Source: Stutzerimonas stutzeri
GTDB lineage: Bacteria; Pseudomonadota; Gammaproteobacteria; Pseudomonadales; Pseudomonadaceae
Length of the DNA stretch: 64,000 nucleotides
NCBI RefSeq assembly: GCF_024448895.1
Contig: NZ_JAMOIC010000006.1
Coordinates: 124,001-188,000 of the forward strand
Direction: 5' to 3'
Position numbers and translations under genes: made by a program. How positions within the stretch are numbered: position 1 is the first letter of the stretch; each line of letters opens with the position of its first letter. Below, piece by piece: positions 40,043 to 50,982 of this stretch. A model generated the notes under the pieces. That model was given only the letters and a program-made list of their open reading frames with translations, did no database searches and was not told the origin of the DNA.

Positions 40043-40804
40043 CTACGCGGGCAATGCTTCACCCTGAATCTCGGCGGGTTGCTCCAGCTGAACCCAGAGT
40101 GGCGCCGCTCCAGCCGCCTTTTCGATTGCCTGCATGCGCGCTGCATGAGCCGCTATTTCATCTGCACTGGCGCGGATCACCAAGGTGCCTGGCCGATCGG
40201 CCGGCAGACGTCGGATCGGGGTGGCCTGTTGGCGGCCGCCGTTTTCGGAATCCGCACCTTCGCCAGCAAGGGACAGATTGGTCTGCCCGCCAGTCATGGT
40301 CAGGTATACGTCTGCAAGAATCTCGGCATCCAGCAGAGCGCCGTGCAGGTCGCGTCCGGAATTGTCCACGCCGTATCGTTTGCACAACGCATCGAGACTG
40401 TTGCGCTGTCCCGGATGGCGTTCGCGGGCCATCAACAGGGTGTCCAGAATGCCGCAATGGTCGCTGAGCTCTGCGCGATCCTGCTGGCCGAGCAGCGCAA
40501 ATTCGTTGTTGATGAAGCCCACGTCAAACGCGGCGTTATGAATGATCAGCTGCGCGCCCTTGATGAATTCAAAGAACTCATCAGCCACTTCCTTGAACCT
40601 TGGTTTGTCGGTTAGGAACTCGTTGGTGATGCCGTGGACGGCGATAGCGCCTTCGTCAACCTCACGATCCGGCTGCAGGTATACGTGGTAATGCCGGCCC
40701 GTCAGGCGTCGACCTATGACTTCGACACAACCGATCTCGATGATCCGGTGGCCATCAGTCACCGGCATGCCAGTGGTTTCGGTGTCCAGTACTACGCTAC
40801 GCAT
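40043..40804 (-). CDS. dnaQ: DNA polymerase III epsilon subunit DnaQ (proofreading exonuclease)
   Basis: The 253-residue protein carries all three DEDDh exonuclease motifs: Exo I VLDTETTG (D7, E9), Exo II HNAAFDVGF, and Exo III with HGALLDAEILA, in which the histidine and aspartate are in place. It removes misincorporated bases as part of the pol III core. The Ala/Gln-rich C-terminal tail is the alpha-binding segment. The gene is 12 bases downstream of rnhA on the same strand, the arrangement commonly conserved in proteobacteria, although often the two are divergent; here they are co-directional. Confidence 0.97.
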   Translation of the reverse strand: MRSVVLDTETTGMPVTDGHRIIEIGCVEVIGRRLTGRHYHVYLQPDREVDEGAIAVHGITNEFLTDKPRFKEVADEFFEFIKGAQLIIHNAAFDVGFINNEFALLGQQDRAELSDHCGILDTLLMARERHPGQRNSLDALCKRYGVDNSGRDLHGALLDAEILADVYLTMTGGQTNLSLAGEGADSENGGRQQATPIRRLPADRPGTLVIRASADEIAAHAARMQAIEKAAGAAPLWVQLEQPAEIQGEALPA

Positions 40805-40816
40805 ATCTCAACTCAC

Positions 40817-41269
40817 TCACGCTGTTTGTCGTTTGGCCTGCACCACGCCGCGGTTGGCGAGAACATCGGCGCGCTCATTACCAGGATGGCCGGTATGTCC
40901 GCGAACCCACTGCCAGCTCACCTGATGGCGATTGACCTGCTCATCCAGTTGCCGCCACAGATCGGCATTCTTGACCGGCTGCTTGGCAGCTGTTTTCCAG
41001 CCACGCTTCTTCCAATTGGGCATCCAGTCGTTGATGCCCTGCATGACATACTGAGAGTCGGTCACCAGTTTCACCTGGCAAGGTCTTTTCAGTTCTTCCA
41101 GCGCGCGGATCGCGGCCATCAACTCCATGCGGTTGTTGGTGGTGTCCGCTTCGCCGCCCCAGAGTTCGCGCTCGACTCCTTTGTAGACGAGCAGCGCACC
41201 CCAGCCACCCGGCCCGGGATTGCCTTTGCAGGCCCCGTCCGTGTACACCTCAACCGTTTCTTCACTCAT
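40817..41269 (-). CDS. rnhA: Ribonuclease HI
   Basis: The 150-residue enzyme cuts RNA in RNA:DNA hybrids. The carboxylate residues are present: D11 ([16 protein letters not shown]), E49 (NRMELM), D71 (VTDSQY) and D135 (GNERAD). H125 in GHTGHPG is the flexible catalytic histidine loop. The length is normal. It lies between a methyltransferase gene and dnaQ, all on the minus strand with 12-14 base gaps, so they are probably one operon. Confidence 0.97.
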   Translation of the reverse strand: MSEETVEVYTDGACKGNPGPGGWGALLVYKGVERELWGGEADTTNNRMELMAAIRALEELKRPCQVKLVTDSQYVMQGINDWMPNWKKRGWKTAAKQPVKNADLWRQLDEQVNRHQVSWQWVRGHTGHPGNERADVLANRGVVQAKRQTA

Positions 41270-41283
41270 GAATGATCATTTGC

Positions 41284-42042
41284 CTATTGCTGTTCGGCGT
41301 CGCGGCGGCTGACTTTGGCAACCGGCATCGGCAGCAGCTGGCCCATGCGCTCACGACGACTCTGTCGCAGCGGTCGTAGACCGACCATGAGCTTGCGCGC
41401 TACCAAAAGATAAAAGCCACCAGTCGGCATCTGCAACCGGTCGCCAGCGACCTCGAGGCCGGAAAGACGCGCCCGCCACTGAGCCGAAGAAAGCGGCGGA
41501 CAATAGCACCCGTAACGGCGTTTCTCCAGCGCGAATCCGAGCAGATTCAGCCAGTCTCCGACCCGTGAAGGACGAATGCAGCGCGCATGGCGAAGGGCCT
41601 TGCGGGACAGCAGACGGCTCGCGCCCCAGGGGCTCCAAGGATTGACGCCGACTATCACCAGATGCCCGCCCGGCCTGACACTGCGAGCGGCTTCGCGCAA
41701 CAACGCGTGTGGCGAAAGACTGAAATCCAGACCGTGCTGCACCACTACGACATCGGCAGCATGCTCGCCGATCGGCCAGGACTGCTCTTCGCAGACGATC
41801 TCGACACCGGCGAGCGGCGGCCCCAGACGTACGCTGCGCTTGATCTTCTGTGGCTCGATAGCGCTGTTGGCAAAGGGGCCGTAATGCACCAGATAACTAC
41901 CAAAGCAGCGCGACAGTTCCTGACTGATTACGCGCTGCTCCTGCTCCAGTAGCTGCCGTCCCGCTGGGCTGTCGAACCACGCACTGGCATCATTCATCAG
42001 CGACAGCCAACGCTCATCCGACTTGCTACAAGACTCACTCAT
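41284..42042 (-). CDS. SAM-dependent methyltransferase (type 11-like)
   Basis: The 252-residue protein is a class I methyltransferase-like protein in which motif I is not a clear GxGxG. The conserved ADVVVVQHGLDFSLSPHALLREAARSVRPGGHLVIVGVNP section is the motif II-III region of type 11 methyltransferases. The weak SAM-binding start leaves catalytic activity uncertain. It heads the rnhA-dnaQ operon, and the divergent gloB begins 112 bases away. Substrate unknown. Confidence 0.82.
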   Translation of the reverse strand: MSESCSKSDERWLSLMNDASAWFDSPAGRQLLEQEQRVISQELSRCFGSYLVHYGPFANSAIEPQKIKRSVRLGPPLAGVEIVCEEQSWPIGEHAADVVVVQHGLDFSLSPHALLREAARSVRPGGHLVIVGVNPWSPWGASRLLSRKALRHARCIRPSRVGDWLNLLGFALEKRRYGCYCPPLSSAQWRARLSGLEVAGDRLQMPTGGFYLLVARKLMVGLRPLRQSRRERMGQLLPMPVAKVSRRDAEQQ

Positions 42043-42154
42043 GGCTTGCCTCCGGTCATCGGTTCGGCCGTATCCACGGGCCTTCTCGGTCGGTTCAACT
42101 TTTGGATTCGGCTGTTAGGATGCGCCTTTGCTAATGACTTGGCGACCCGTACCT

Positions 42155-42934
42155 ATGATGCAGATAGAAGCTCTCCCCGCCTTTACCGACAATTACATAT
42201 GGATGCTCCTGGATGTCGAGCGCCGTCTCTGCGTAGCAGTCGATCCGGGCGATGCAGGCCCCGTTCAGGCATGGATGGATGAGCACCCAGACTGGCGCCT
42301 GACCGACATCCTGACCACCCACCATCATCACGATCATGTGGGTGGCGTCGAACAGCTCAAAGGCCGATATGGCGCGACGGTTTACGGCCCGGCATCCGAG
42401 CGCATCCCCGGTCGAGACAATGCGCTAGTGGACGGACAGAACATTCGCATATTGGACCACGAGCTGCAGGTGATCGAGGTCCCCGGCCATACCAGCGGGC
42501 ACATCGCTTACTTCCATTGCAACGCTGACGAGCCCTGGTTACTGAGCGGCGACACGCTCTTTGCAGCGGGTTGCGGGCGGCTTTTCGAAGGTACGCCGGA
42601 ACAGATGTTCACCTCATTGCAAAGGCTGGCAGCTTTACCACCTTCCACCAAGGTGTATTGCGCCCACGAGTACACCTTGAGCAATCTGCGCTTCGCCCGA
42701 GCGGTCGAGCCGGACAACCAGGCCATTGCAAAACGTTTCGAAGATGTCACCCAATTGCGTGCCGTGGGGCGCATCACACTGCCCTCAGATCTGCATACCG
42801 AAAGGGCTACTAATCCCTTCTTGCGAAGCGGAGAAGCCACCGTAGCCGCTGCGGCAACCAGACACACGAGCCGTCAGCTCGATACGCCACAGGCCGTTTT
42901 CACGGCGTTGCGTGCATGGAAGGACAGCTTTTAA
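42155..42934 (+). CDS. gloB: Hydroxyacylglutathione hydrolase (glyoxalase II)
   Basis: The 259-residue metallo-beta-lactamase-fold enzyme hydrolyses S-D-lactoylglutathione in the last step of methylglyoxal detoxification. The metal motif [10 protein letters not shown] occupies residues 55-64, and further ligands are in PGHTSGHI and SGDTLF. The C-terminal glyoxalase-specific segment ([20 protein letters not shown]) is present. ATG 42155 and 42158 are alternatives; the first is used here. The mltD gene begins immediately after, about 100 bases on. Confidence 0.97.
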   Translation: MMQIEALPAFTDNYIWMLLDVERRLCVAVDPGDAGPVQAWMDEHPDWRLTDILTTHHHHDHVGGVEQLKGRYGATVYGPASERIPGRDNALVDGQNIRILDHELQVIEVPGHTSGHIAYFHCNADEPWLLSGDTLFAAGCGRLFEGTPEQMFTSLQRLAALPPSTKVYCAHEYTLSNLRFARAVEPDNQAIAKRFEDVTQLRAVGRITLPSDLHTERATNPFLRSGEATVAAAATRHTSRQLDTPQAVFTALRAWKDSF

Positions 42935-43034
42935 CGAAGTTCGACCAGTACCCAAAAACCCTGAAGTCGGGTTGACCCACCGGAACGGCATTCCTACACT
43001 CCCCCGAATTTGCGCCATGGGAGCCCACCAGCCA

Positions 43035-44585
43035 ATGCCGTCTGACTCTTCGAACAGCCCACATCCGGACGCCTTGGCAGCCTCCGGCAGGGCCCTGGCG
43101 CTGGCCATCTGTCTTGTAATCACAGGCTGCCAAACGACCGGTTCTCAAACGCCGGCTCAAACCGCCGTGCCGAAGCGACCTGCGCCACAGGTGCAGGAAA
43201 CGCTTTGGCTGACAGCCAGCGAACCGACCCCTGCTACACACACCAACATATGGGACAGGGTCAGACAGGGATTCAAGCTGCAGGACCACCTCGACAGCAA
43301 TCCTCGCATCGAGCAGCAACGGCTGCTGTTTGCGGCCCGATCGAATTCGATCGAAATCGCAAGTGAGCGCGGCGGCCCTTACATTCATTACATCGTCGAG
43401 CAACTCGAAGAGCGCGACATGCCGCTCGAGCTGGCACTACTGCCAATCATCGAAAGCGCCTACAACCCCTTCGCCTACTCTCCAGCTCAAGCGGTCGGGC
43501 TCTGGCAATTCATTCCTTCGACGGGCCGGCACTTCAATCTGCAGCAGACCAGCTGGTACGACGGGCGCCGCGATATCACCGCATCCACTGCCGCCGCCTT
43601 GCGCTACCTGACCTACCTGCACGGCCTGTTCAACGACGATTGGCTGCTCGCGCTAGCTGCCTATAACTCAGGCGAAGGCACTGTCAGCCGTGCCATAGAG
43701 CGAAATCAGAAGCTCGGCCTGCCTACTGATTACTGGAACCTGCCACTTCCGCGAGAGACTCAGGACTACGTACCAAAGCTCCTCGCCCTGTCGCAGATGG
43801 TGCAGACGCCTGAAGCATACGGCTTGGACCTGACTCCGATTGCCAATGAACCCTACTTTGAGGTGGTCGCGCTAAAGCAGCGGATGGACCTCGCCAGAGT
43901 CGCCGAGATGGCGGAGCTCGATGAAGACGAGATCTACCAGCTGAACCCGGCTTTTACCCGTCGCATAACCCTTGATGGACCTCAGCATCTCCTGGTCCCG
44001 AGCGCCAAAGCCGAGATGTTCGCCGCGAACCTGGCCCTGATGAAGCCGCAGGATCTGGTTGACTGGCAGCAGTATAAGGTACGCCCCGGCGATACTCTTG
44101 GTGCGATCGCCAACAGGCACAACCTGTCAGTCAACATCATCCGGGATCTCAACCGCCTGCGCAGCGACAGCCTGCAGATAGGACAGGTCTTGAGCCTTCC
44201 ACAACCAGCCGGCACGAAGCAGTCCGCCGAGCTTCTTCATGCCGTGGCAAGAAGCCAACCGGCGCCACGCAGCTATCGGGTCCGCAAGGGAGACAGCCTT
44301 TGGGACATTGCCAAGAGCCAGAAAGTCTCGGTGCATGATCTACAGCAATGGAACAACCTGTCCGGCAGCACCCTGAAGGTAGGCCAGGCGCTGTTTCTTC
44401 AGGCAGCCGGCAGCAATCAAAAGGCCAAACCTGCTCCAACCTATTACAAGGTGAAGAAAGGCGACTCGCTTTACGAGATAGCCAAGCGCTTCAACGTTCA
44501 GATCAACAACCTTAAAACATGGAATCCGAGAGACAGCCAGAAGCTCAAACCGGGCCAAACGCTTACGCTCTATATTCCGCGTTAA
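43035..44585 (+). CDS. mltD: Membrane-bound lytic murein transglycosylase D (MltD), three LysM repeats
   Basis: The 516-residue lipoprotein cleaves peptidoglycan to anhydromuropeptides. A signal peptide ends in the lipobox LVITGC, so it should be anchored in the outer membrane. The transglycosylase domain has the catalytic glutamate at E140 (LPIIESAYNP), followed by the SPAQAVGLWQFIPSTGR and AAYNSGEG motifs. Three LysM repeats follow, beginning YKVRPGDTL (near 347), YRVRKGDSL (near 413) and YKVKKGDSL (near 471). Start choice: ATG 43035 or ATG 43017; both give a signal peptide, and neither has a perfect binding site. Confidence 0.95.
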   Translation: MPSDSSNSPHPDALAASGRALALAICLVITGCQTTGSQTPAQTAVPKRPAPQVQETLWLTASEPTPATHTNIWDRVRQGFKLQDHLDSNPRIEQQRLLFAARSNSIEIASERGGPYIHYIVEQLEERDMPLELALLPIIESAYNPFAYSPAQAVGLWQFIPSTGRHFNLQQTSWYDGRRDITASTAAALRYLTYLHGLFNDDWLLALAAYNSGEGTVSRAIERNQKLGLPTDYWNLPLPRETQDYVPKLLALSQMVQTPEAYGLDLTPIANEPYFEVVALKQRMDLARVAEMAELDEDEIYQLNPAFTRRITLDGPQHLLVPSAKAEMFAANLALMKPQDLVDWQQYKVRPGDTLGAIANRHNLSVNIIRDLNRLRSDSLQIGQVLSLPQPAGTKQSAELLHAVARSQPAPRSYRVRKGDSLWDIAKSQKVSVHDLQQWNNLSGSTLKVGQALFLQAAGSNQKAKPAPTYYKVKKGDSLYEIAKRFNVQINNLKTWNPRDSQKLKPGQTLTLYIPR

Positions 44586-44609
44586 TCCAACCCGAATTGG
44601 TTGAGGCGA

Positions 44610-46070
44610 TCAGCTGCGTTTACTCAATGCTTCGAGGCAACGACCTGCCAGCTGCGTGAACCGCTGGAAGGCTATGAACTGCTCATGCTTCAACGCGCGA
44701 TCGGAAATGCGGTTGTCCGCATAGAGCACACCGATTTCCCGCGTGCCGGCCATGAGCGGTGCAATGAAGAACATCCCCTTCCCCAGCTGCTGGCGAAGCG
44801 GCAAGGTTACGAGGTCATCGAGGTTGTAGCTTGCTGGCACCCCCATCCAGAGGGGCTGACGCTGTCTTAGCACGTAGCTGAAGATATGCGCCTGCCCCGA
44901 CGAATCACCCGGCAGAACGAAGCTCTCGAGCCACGGTTGAGTTTGCTCACCAGCGACACGCTTGGCGCGAAACGCAGTTTGCTGCTCAGCGAGAACCGCG
45001 AGCATCACGCGTTCGAGCCCTGCCCCTTCATGCAGACCTTTGAGCAAAGCGTTCAGAATCAGTGCGACATCGCCTCGACTGGACGTCATCATCCCCAGAT
45101 CCTGCATCGATTGCTGCATCAAAAGCAGGTTAGGCTGCAGAAGACTGGCCGCGCGCTGGGCCTGTTGCAGCTTGACCTGCTCCGGGTCTGTTGACGGAAT
45201 CAGCTTCCCCAAGCGGCTCGCGCCGAATGTCGTTGCGACATTGACTGCCTCGTCTGCGCTGGCGAGGATCTGCTGCATTGCATCTTCTTCGGATATCCCG
45301 CTGAACTCCGCCAGCTCCTTTACCAACGCGTCCATCTCGGGACATCCCCAGCCGTTCAGCGCGGCTACGCCAATACGAGCACCAAGACTCACTGAGCGCA
45401 CTGCGGGATCGCGCAGGTTCGCCGAGCTGTGAGCGAAGCTGGCCAGTTCTCCGATGTTCCAGCTCTTAATGAGCCCAAGATTCAACTGACGAAAACTCGT
45501 GCCGATGATCCTCTCGACAGCTTGATCGTGGTCCACTTCGCTTACGGTCAAGGCAGCTGCAAGCTCATCTGCCTGCGCACCGCCACAGCCCCAGAAGGCA
45601 AGCTCACCAACCTCGTGTAGCAAGGTCGCGATGAAAACCTCTTCTTCGTGCTTGGTCAGTACATAGCCCGCGATATTTCGGGCCTGAACAGCTGCGTGGA
45701 ACGACCTGGCCAGCAGTTCCTGTAGCTGTTGACGTGGCGCTTGATCCAGAAGGCCATCGATCAGGCTGACTGAAAGGCTGATCAATCGAACATTGTCGAA
45801 GCCGATCATCACGATGGCGCGGGATATGGTCTTGATAGTTTCCTGCGACGGATTGTAATAGCTGCTATTCCCGACCCTAAGGACCTTGGACGTCAGCGAC
45901 GCGTCGCGTAGCAGCACGTCCGCTAGTTGCTGAACGGAGGCATTCTCCTGCTGCGTTAGCCGCTGCAGATCCTGCACGACCGCCGCCAAGGCAGGCAGCT
46001 CGGACTGATTCAAGCGGTCTATCCATGACTGCAGCCCATAGGTAGTTTCACTCAAGATCTGCGACCTCAC
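44610..46070 (-). CDS. HDOD-domain protein with C-terminal GAF-like region
   Basis: The 486-residue soluble protein starts with an HDOD domain (about 15-215: LPALAAVVQDLQRLTQQENAS, then LLRDASLTSKVLRVGNSSYYN and HEVGELAFWG). HDOD proteins regulate signalling and stress responses and lack phosphodiesterase activity. The C-terminal part (about 330-480) has GAF-like features: FIAPLMAGTREIGVLYADNR near its end. There is no output enzyme domain. It is convergent with mltD, with a 24-base gap. The partner is unknown. Confidence 0.9.
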   Translation of the reverse strand: MRSQILSETTYGLQSWIDRLNQSELPALAAVVQDLQRLTQQENASVQQLADVLLRDASLTSKVLRVGNSSYYNPSQETIKTISRAIVMIGFDNVRLISLSVSLIDGLLDQAPRQQLQELLARSFHAAVQARNIAGYVLTKHEEEVFIATLLHEVGELAFWGCGGAQADELAAALTVSEVDHDQAVERIIGTSFRQLNLGLIKSWNIGELASFAHSSANLRDPAVRSVSLGARIGVAALNGWGCPEMDALVKELAEFSGISEEDAMQQILASADEAVNVATTFGASRLGKLIPSTDPEQVKLQQAQRAASLLQPNLLLMQQSMQDLGMMTSSRGDVALILNALLKGLHEGAGLERVMLAVLAEQQTAFRAKRVAGEQTQPWLESFVLPGDSSGQAHIFSYVLRQRQPLWMGVPASYNLDDLVTLPLRQQLGKGMFFIAPLMAGTREIGVLYADNRISDRALKHEQFIAFQRFTQLAGRCLEALSKRS

Positions 46071-46177
46071 CCAGGCATTGGGCGGCTAAAAAAGGAAAGG
46101 CAGTTTGCCCAGATGGCTGGCCTTTTTCCAGCCGATACAAGCTGTTACTGTACTCGGCCGAAAAGACCGAAAGCGCC

Positions 46178-48028
46178 ATGGATCGGATTCACCGTTTGAT
46201 GCGACCCATCCTAATACTATTGAGCTGCCTGGGACTGAGCTTTCCGTCTTTCGCCACCATCAGCGAAAGCCACGGTTATGCGCAGTTCGGCACGCTTAAA
46301 TATGCAGAAAACTTTGCCCATTTCGATTGGGTCAACCCCGACGCGCCAAAGGGCGGGATTGTCCGCTTGATGGCATCAGGCACCTTCGACACGCTCAATC
46401 CCTATACCTTCAAGGGCACCAGCCCGACCGCGACACCCGGTTTCTTTCAGTACGGCATCAGCGAGATGAACGAACCGCTGATGGTCGGCACCGGCGTTTA
46501 TGACCCCTCGGGTGATGAGCCCGCTTCTGCTTACGGGTTGATCGCAGAAACCATCGAATACAGCGACAACCATAGCTGGGTGGTTTTCAATCTGCGCGAA
46601 TCTGCGCGCTTCCATGACGGTCGCCCGATCACCGCCTACGACGTTGCCTTCTCCTACCGACTTCTGATCAAGGACGGTCATCCCCGTTTTCGCACCGATC
46701 TGCAAGGGGTCGAGCGAGTTGACATACTCAACCGGCACCGCATCCGCTTCGTGTTCGACAAGCCCGAACAGCCCCTGCTTATCATGAGGCTCGGTGAGCT
46801 GCCGGTCCTACCTCAGCATTACTGGAAAGACCGGGATTTTCGAGCCACCACGTTCGAGCCGCCGCTCGGAAGTGGTCCATATCGAATCAGCGAGGTACAG
46901 CCAGGCCGCAGGGTAGCGTTCGAACGGGTCCAGAACTGGTGGGGCGCCGATCTCCCAGCCAACCGAGGGAAGTACAACTTCAACCGGGTCGAAGTGGAGT
47001 TCTATCGCGACACAACCGTCGCTTTCGAAGCATTCAAAGTCGGTGAATTCGATTTCTACATCGAGCATCAGGCGAAGAACTGGGCCAACGGTTATCAATT
47101 CCCGGCCGTCCTGCGCGGCGATGTCATTCGTGCCGAAATCCCACACCAGATTCCGACCCAGACGCAGGCGCTGTTCTTGAATGGTCGGCGGCCCACCTTT
47201 GCGGATATCAGGGTTCGTCAGGCATTGGGCATGCTGTTCGACTTTGAATGGACGAATCGCGCGCTGTTCTATGGGGCCTACAAGCGGAGCGAAAGCTACT
47301 ACCCGAACAGCGACTTCGCAGCGACCGGATTACCGGAAGGCGGAGAATGGCTGCTGCTGTCACCCTTCCGCGATCAGCTGCCAGCGCAGTTATTCACTGA
47401 GCCATTCGAACTGCCGGAAACGGACGGCCGCGGGATTCCGCGTGACACCTTACGCAAAGCTCTGGCCCTACTCCAGGAAGCCGGCTGGAAGCTGACCCCG
47501 GATGGCCTTCGCGACAAAGCTGGTCGCGCTTTTCGCTTCGAGATCCTGCTCGTCAACCCACGTCTCGAGCGCATCCTGCAACCCTATACGGAGAACCTGG
47601 CGCGAATCGGTATTCAGGCGAATCTGCGCAGCGTCGATGGAGCGCAGTACAAGCAACGCCTGGATCAGTACGACTACGACGTGATACTGACGACTCTGGG
47701 CCAGAGTCTGAGTCCAGGACTCGAGCAGTGGCTGTATTTCCATTCCAGCCAGGTCAGCGTCAAGGGCGGGCGAAACTACGCCGGCATTGCCAATCCGATA
47801 GTCGACGAGCTACTGACGAAGCTGCTTGCAGCCAAATCCCGGGACGAGCAGATCGCTGCGGCGCGCGCCATCGACCGTGTCTTGCTGTGGAATCACTACA
47901 CCATTCCAAACTGGTACATCAGCTACCACCGACTGGCTTATCGCAACCGGTTCGCCCACGTCACCACCCCGCCTTATACACTCGGGGTACGTGCATGGTG
48001 GTTAAAGGACCTGGAGAAGGCTCAATGA
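46178..48028 (+). CDS. Peptide ABC transporter substrate-binding protein (YejA-like, first copy)
   Basis: The 616-residue periplasmic protein has a signal peptide (residues 1 to about 26, with PILILLSCLGLSFPSFA) and a class C binding-protein fold (SBP_bac_5). Shared with the next gene are [14 protein letters not shown] near the start, FDTLNPYTF, ARFHDGRPITAYDV and FEWTNRALFYGAYKRSESY. It is expected to present oligopeptides or other bulky ligands to the YejBEF permease. Its stop overlaps the next start (ATGA). It begins the operon; a weak hairpin (46115-46133) lies in the 107-base leader region. Confidence 0.94.
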   Translation: MDRIHRLMRPILILLSCLGLSFPSFATISESHGYAQFGTLKYAENFAHFDWVNPDAPKGGIVRLMASGTFDTLNPYTFKGTSPTATPGFFQYGISEMNEPLMVGTGVYDPSGDEPASAYGLIAETIEYSDNHSWVVFNLRESARFHDGRPITAYDVAFSYRLLIKDGHPRFRTDLQGVERVDILNRHRIRFVFDKPEQPLLIMRLGELPVLPQHYWKDRDFRATTFEPPLGSGPYRISEVQPGRRVAFERVQNWWGADLPANRGKYNFNRVEVEFYRDTTVAFEAFKVGEFDFYIEHQAKNWANGYQFPAVLRGDVIRAEIPHQIPTQTQALFLNGRRPTFADIRVRQALGMLFDFEWTNRALFYGAYKRSESYYPNSDFAATGLPEGGEWLLLSPFRDQLPAQLFTEPFELPETDGRGIPRDTLRKALALLQEAGWKLTPDGLRDKAGRAFRFEILLVNPRLERILQPYTENLARIGIQANLRSVDGAQYKQRLDQYDYDVILTTLGQSLSPGLEQWLYFHSSQVSVKGGRNYAGIANPIVDELLTKLLAAKSRDEQIAAARAIDRVLLWNHYTIPNWYISYHRLAYRNRFAHVTTPPYTLGVRAWWLKDLEKAQ

Positions 48029-49905
48029 CAAGAAATGCACGACTGTCTTTCCTGCGAGCGGGCGCCCTGGCTCTCCTGTGTGTCAGCGGGATGCTCAAAG
48101 CCGCACCCCAACATGCGCTGACCCTGTACGGCGAAAAGCCCAAGTATCCAGCGGAATTTGCTCATTTCGATTACGCCAACCCGGACGCGCCGAAGGGCGG
48201 TCTGCTCCGCCAGGCGGGCTTCGGCAGTTTCGATACCCTGAACCCCTTCATTAACAAGGGCGTTTCAGCTGACGACATCGGTCTCGTTTACGACACGCTG
48301 ACGACCAGCAGCCTGGACGAGCCTTTCACCGTTTACGGGCTGCTGGCAGAAAAGATCGAGAAAGGCCCGAACAACGAGTGGGTGCGCTTCTATCTGAGAC
48401 CCGAAGCGCGCTTCCATGATGGCGAGCCCGTAGAAGCCGAGGACGTTGTTTTCAGCTTCGAGACCCTCGTCAGCAAAGGCGCTCCGCATTACCGTGGCTA
48501 TTATGCAGACGTCGAAAAGGCCGTGGCTGAAGGCCCTCGGCGCGTTCGTTTCGATTTCAAACATGCTGGTAACCGAGAGCTGCCATTGATTCTTGGCCAG
48601 CTTCAGATCTTGCCGAAACACTGGTGGGCTGACCGAGACTTCACTTCAGGCAGCATGGAAATACCCCTCGGCAGCGGTCCTTATCGCGTCGAAAAGGTCG
48701 AGGCTGGTCGATCCGTTCGATATGCCCGGGTCGAAGACTATTGGGGTAAGGATCTGGCGGTAAATAGAGGTTTCTACAACTTCGACCACGTGCATTTCGA
48801 TTACTACCGGGACAACACGGTTGCACTTCAAGCATTCAAAGCCGGCCATTTTGATTACTGGCTGGAAACCAGCGCGAAGAACTGGGCGACCGCCTATGAC
48901 ATCCCGGCCGTCAAGAACGGGCGAATAGTCAAAGAAGAAATCGAAAACCATAATCCGCAAGGTATGCAGGGTTTCATTTTCAATACTCGTCGCGCTCGGC
49001 TGCAGGACATCAAAGTACGAGAAGCCCTGGCTTTGCTTTTTGATTTTGAATGGACGAATCGTCAGCTGTTCAACGGCGCCTACACGCGCACCACCAGTTA
49101 CTTCGACAACTCTGAACTCGCATCTTCGGGATTGCCGAGCGAGAAGGAACTGAGTGTGTTGGAGCCACTGCGTGGCAAAGTACCCGATGCTGTGTTCGAC
49201 AAGGCTTTCGAACTGCCCCAGACCAAAGCCGACGGCATGATTCGCGAACAGCAGCGACGCGCCTATGAGCTGTTGACTGCCGCTGGCTGGAAGATCGAAA
49301 ACGACCGCATGGTCGATGCCAACGGCAAGCCGGTAAAGCTGGAGTTCCTGCTGGTTCAGGCTGACTTCGAGCGTGTGCTGCTGCCATACAAGCGCAACCT
49401 TGCGGGCTTGGGCATCGACCTGGAAATCCGCCGAGTCGATGTCTCGCAGTACATCAATCGGCTCCGCTCCCGTGACTACGACATGATCGTCAGCGGCTTC
49501 GCCCAATCAAGCTCCCCAGGTAACGAGCAGCGCGAATATTGGCACTCGGCCAGCGCGGACAATCCGGGAAGTCGCAACTTCATTGGATTGAAGGATCCGG
49601 CAATCGACACCTTGGTAGAAAAGCTGATCAACGCCGACTCGCGCGAAGAGCTGATCACTCGCACTCGCGCCTTGGATCGTACCCTGCTGTGGGGCCACTA
49701 CGTGATCCCCAACTGGCACATCAAGACCTGGAGGGTTGCTTACTGGAATCATCTTGCTCATCCGTCAATCACCCCCGACTCGAATGTGGGCCTGATGACC
49801 TGGTGGCATAAGCCCGATATCGATATGCCCAAGCCGAAGCCAATCGAAGATGGGGACACGGACGGATCAAACCCCGCCGGCGCTAATCCTGCGGCGGAGA
49901 GATAA
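48025..49905 (+). CDS. Peptide ABC transporter substrate-binding protein (YejA-like, second copy)
   Basis: The 626-residue paralogue of the preceding gene has its own signal peptide ([19 protein letters not shown]). It keeps the same landmarks: [39 protein letters not shown] and [19 protein letters not shown]. Two binding proteins with one permease suggest different ligand ranges. The C-terminus carries an unusual Asp/Pro/Lys-rich tail (about 25 residues) absent from the first copy. It overlaps the upstream gene by four bases, has GGAG before the ATG, and the permease gene starts two bases after its stop. Confidence 0.95.
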   Translation: MTRNARLSFLRAGALALLCVSGMLKAAPQHALTLYGEKPKYPAEFAHFDYANPDAPKGGLLRQAGFGSFDTLNPFINKGVSADDIGLVYDTLTTSSLDEPFTVYGLLAEKIEKGPNNEWVRFYLRPEARFHDGEPVEAEDVVFSFETLVSKGAPHYRGYYADVEKAVAEGPRRVRFDFKHAGNRELPLILGQLQILPKHWWADRDFTSGSMEIPLGSGPYRVEKVEAGRSVRYARVEDYWGKDLAVNRGFYNFDHVHFDYYRDNTVALQAFKAGHFDYWLETSAKNWATAYDIPAVKNGRIVKEEIENHNPQGMQGFIFNTRRARLQDIKVREALALLFDFEWTNRQLFNGAYTRTTSYFDNSELASSGLPSEKELSVLEPLRGKVPDAVFDKAFELPQTKADGMIREQQRRAYELLTAAGWKIENDRMVDANGKPVKLEFLLVQADFERVLLPYKRNLAGLGIDLEIRRVDVSQYINRLRSRDYDMIVSGFAQSSSPGNEQREYWHSASADNPGSRNFIGLKDPAIDTLVEKLINADSREELITRTRALDRTLLWGHYVIPNWHIKTWRVAYWNHLAHPSITPDSNVGLMTWWHKPDIDMPKPKPIEDGDTDGSNPAGANPAAER

Positions 49906-49907
49906 GC

Positions 49908-50981
49908 ATGCTTGCTTATGTTTTCCGGCGGTTGTTGCTGATCATTCCAACCCTGTTCGGCATCTTGCTCATCAACTTCATCATTATTCAGGCTGCCCCT
50001 GGTGGGCCGGTCGAGCAGGCTATTGCCAAGCTGGAAGGGTTTGAAGGCGCGACCAGTCGGATAGCCGGCGGCGGTTCCGAAGTGGCCACCGGTAGCAACA
50101 ACTATCGAGGCGGGCAAGGCCTTGATCCCGACCTTATTGCTGAGATCGAGCGGCTCTATGGGTTTGACAAACCGGCTCCTGAGCGCTTCTGGATCATGCT
50201 GAGCAACTACCTGCGCCTCGACTTCGGGGAGAGCTTCTTCCGAGACGCCAAGGTGACCGACCTGATCATCGAGAAGATGCCAGTCTCTATCTCCTTGGGG
50301 TTATGGAGCACGCTGATCATGTACATGGCCTCGATACCGCTGGGAATCGCCAAGGCGACTCGCCATGGCACGGCGTTCGACGTCTGGACCAGTTCGGCAA
50401 TCATCGTGGGCTACGCAATACCAGCGTTCCTGTTTGCCATTCTGCTCATCGTGTTGTTTGCCGGCGGCAGTTATTGGAACTGGTTTCCGTTGAGAGGACT
50501 CACGTCGGGCAACTTCGACGAACTGACGCTTGGTGGGAAAATCATCGACTACTTCTGGCATCTGGCGCTTCCGGTGACGGCATTGGTCATTGGGAATTTC
50601 GCGACCCTGACCCTGCTGACGAAAAACAGCTTCCTCGACGAAATCAACAAACAGTACGTCATCACAGCGCGCGCAAAGGGCCTCAGCAAGAATCGCGTGC
50701 TCTATGGCCATGTCTTTCGCAATGCCATGTTGATCATCATTGCCGGCTTCCCCTCCGCATTCATCGGCATGTTCTTCACTGGCTCGCTGTTGATCGAAGT
50801 GATTTTTTCGCTGGACGGGCTGGGACTGCTCAGCTTCGAAGCCGCCATCAACCGCGACTATCCAGTGGTATTTGGCACGCTCTTCCTGTTCACCCTGCTC
50901 GGCCTCGTCGTAAAGCTGATTGGCGACCTGACCTACACGCTCGTTGATCCACGAATCGACTTCGAAAGCAGGGAGGCCTGA
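49908..50981 (+). CDS. yejB: ABC transporter permease YejB-like
   Basis: The 357-residue inner-membrane permease has six helices. The N-terminal segment [20 protein letters not shown] is typical of the DppB/OppB family, and the cytoplasmic EAA-like loop is [22 protein letters not shown]. The insertion between the first two helices ([15 protein letters not shown]) is the mark of the YejB group. It forms the channel with YejE. It is translationally close to both neighbours. Confidence 0.94.
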   Translation: MLAYVFRRLLLIIPTLFGILLINFIIIQAAPGGPVEQAIAKLEGFEGATSRIAGGGSEVATGSNNYRGGQGLDPDLIAEIERLYGFDKPAPERFWIMLSNYLRLDFGESFFRDAKVTDLIIEKMPVSISLGLWSTLIMYMASIPLGIAKATRHGTAFDVWTSSAIIVGYAIPAFLFAILLIVLFAGGSYWNWFPLRGLTSGNFDELTLGGKIIDYFWHLALPVTALVIGNFATLTLLTKNSFLDEINKQYVITARAKGLSKNRVLYGHVFRNAMLIIIAGFPSAFIGMFFTGSLLIEVIFSLDGLGLLSFEAAINRDYPVVFGTLFLFTLLGLVVKLIGDLTYTLVDPRIDFESREA

Positions 50982-50982
50982 A

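Noticed and set aside
48646-49506. A 286-codon frame antisense to the second YejA-like gene
   Set aside because: Shadow of a well-supported coding region.
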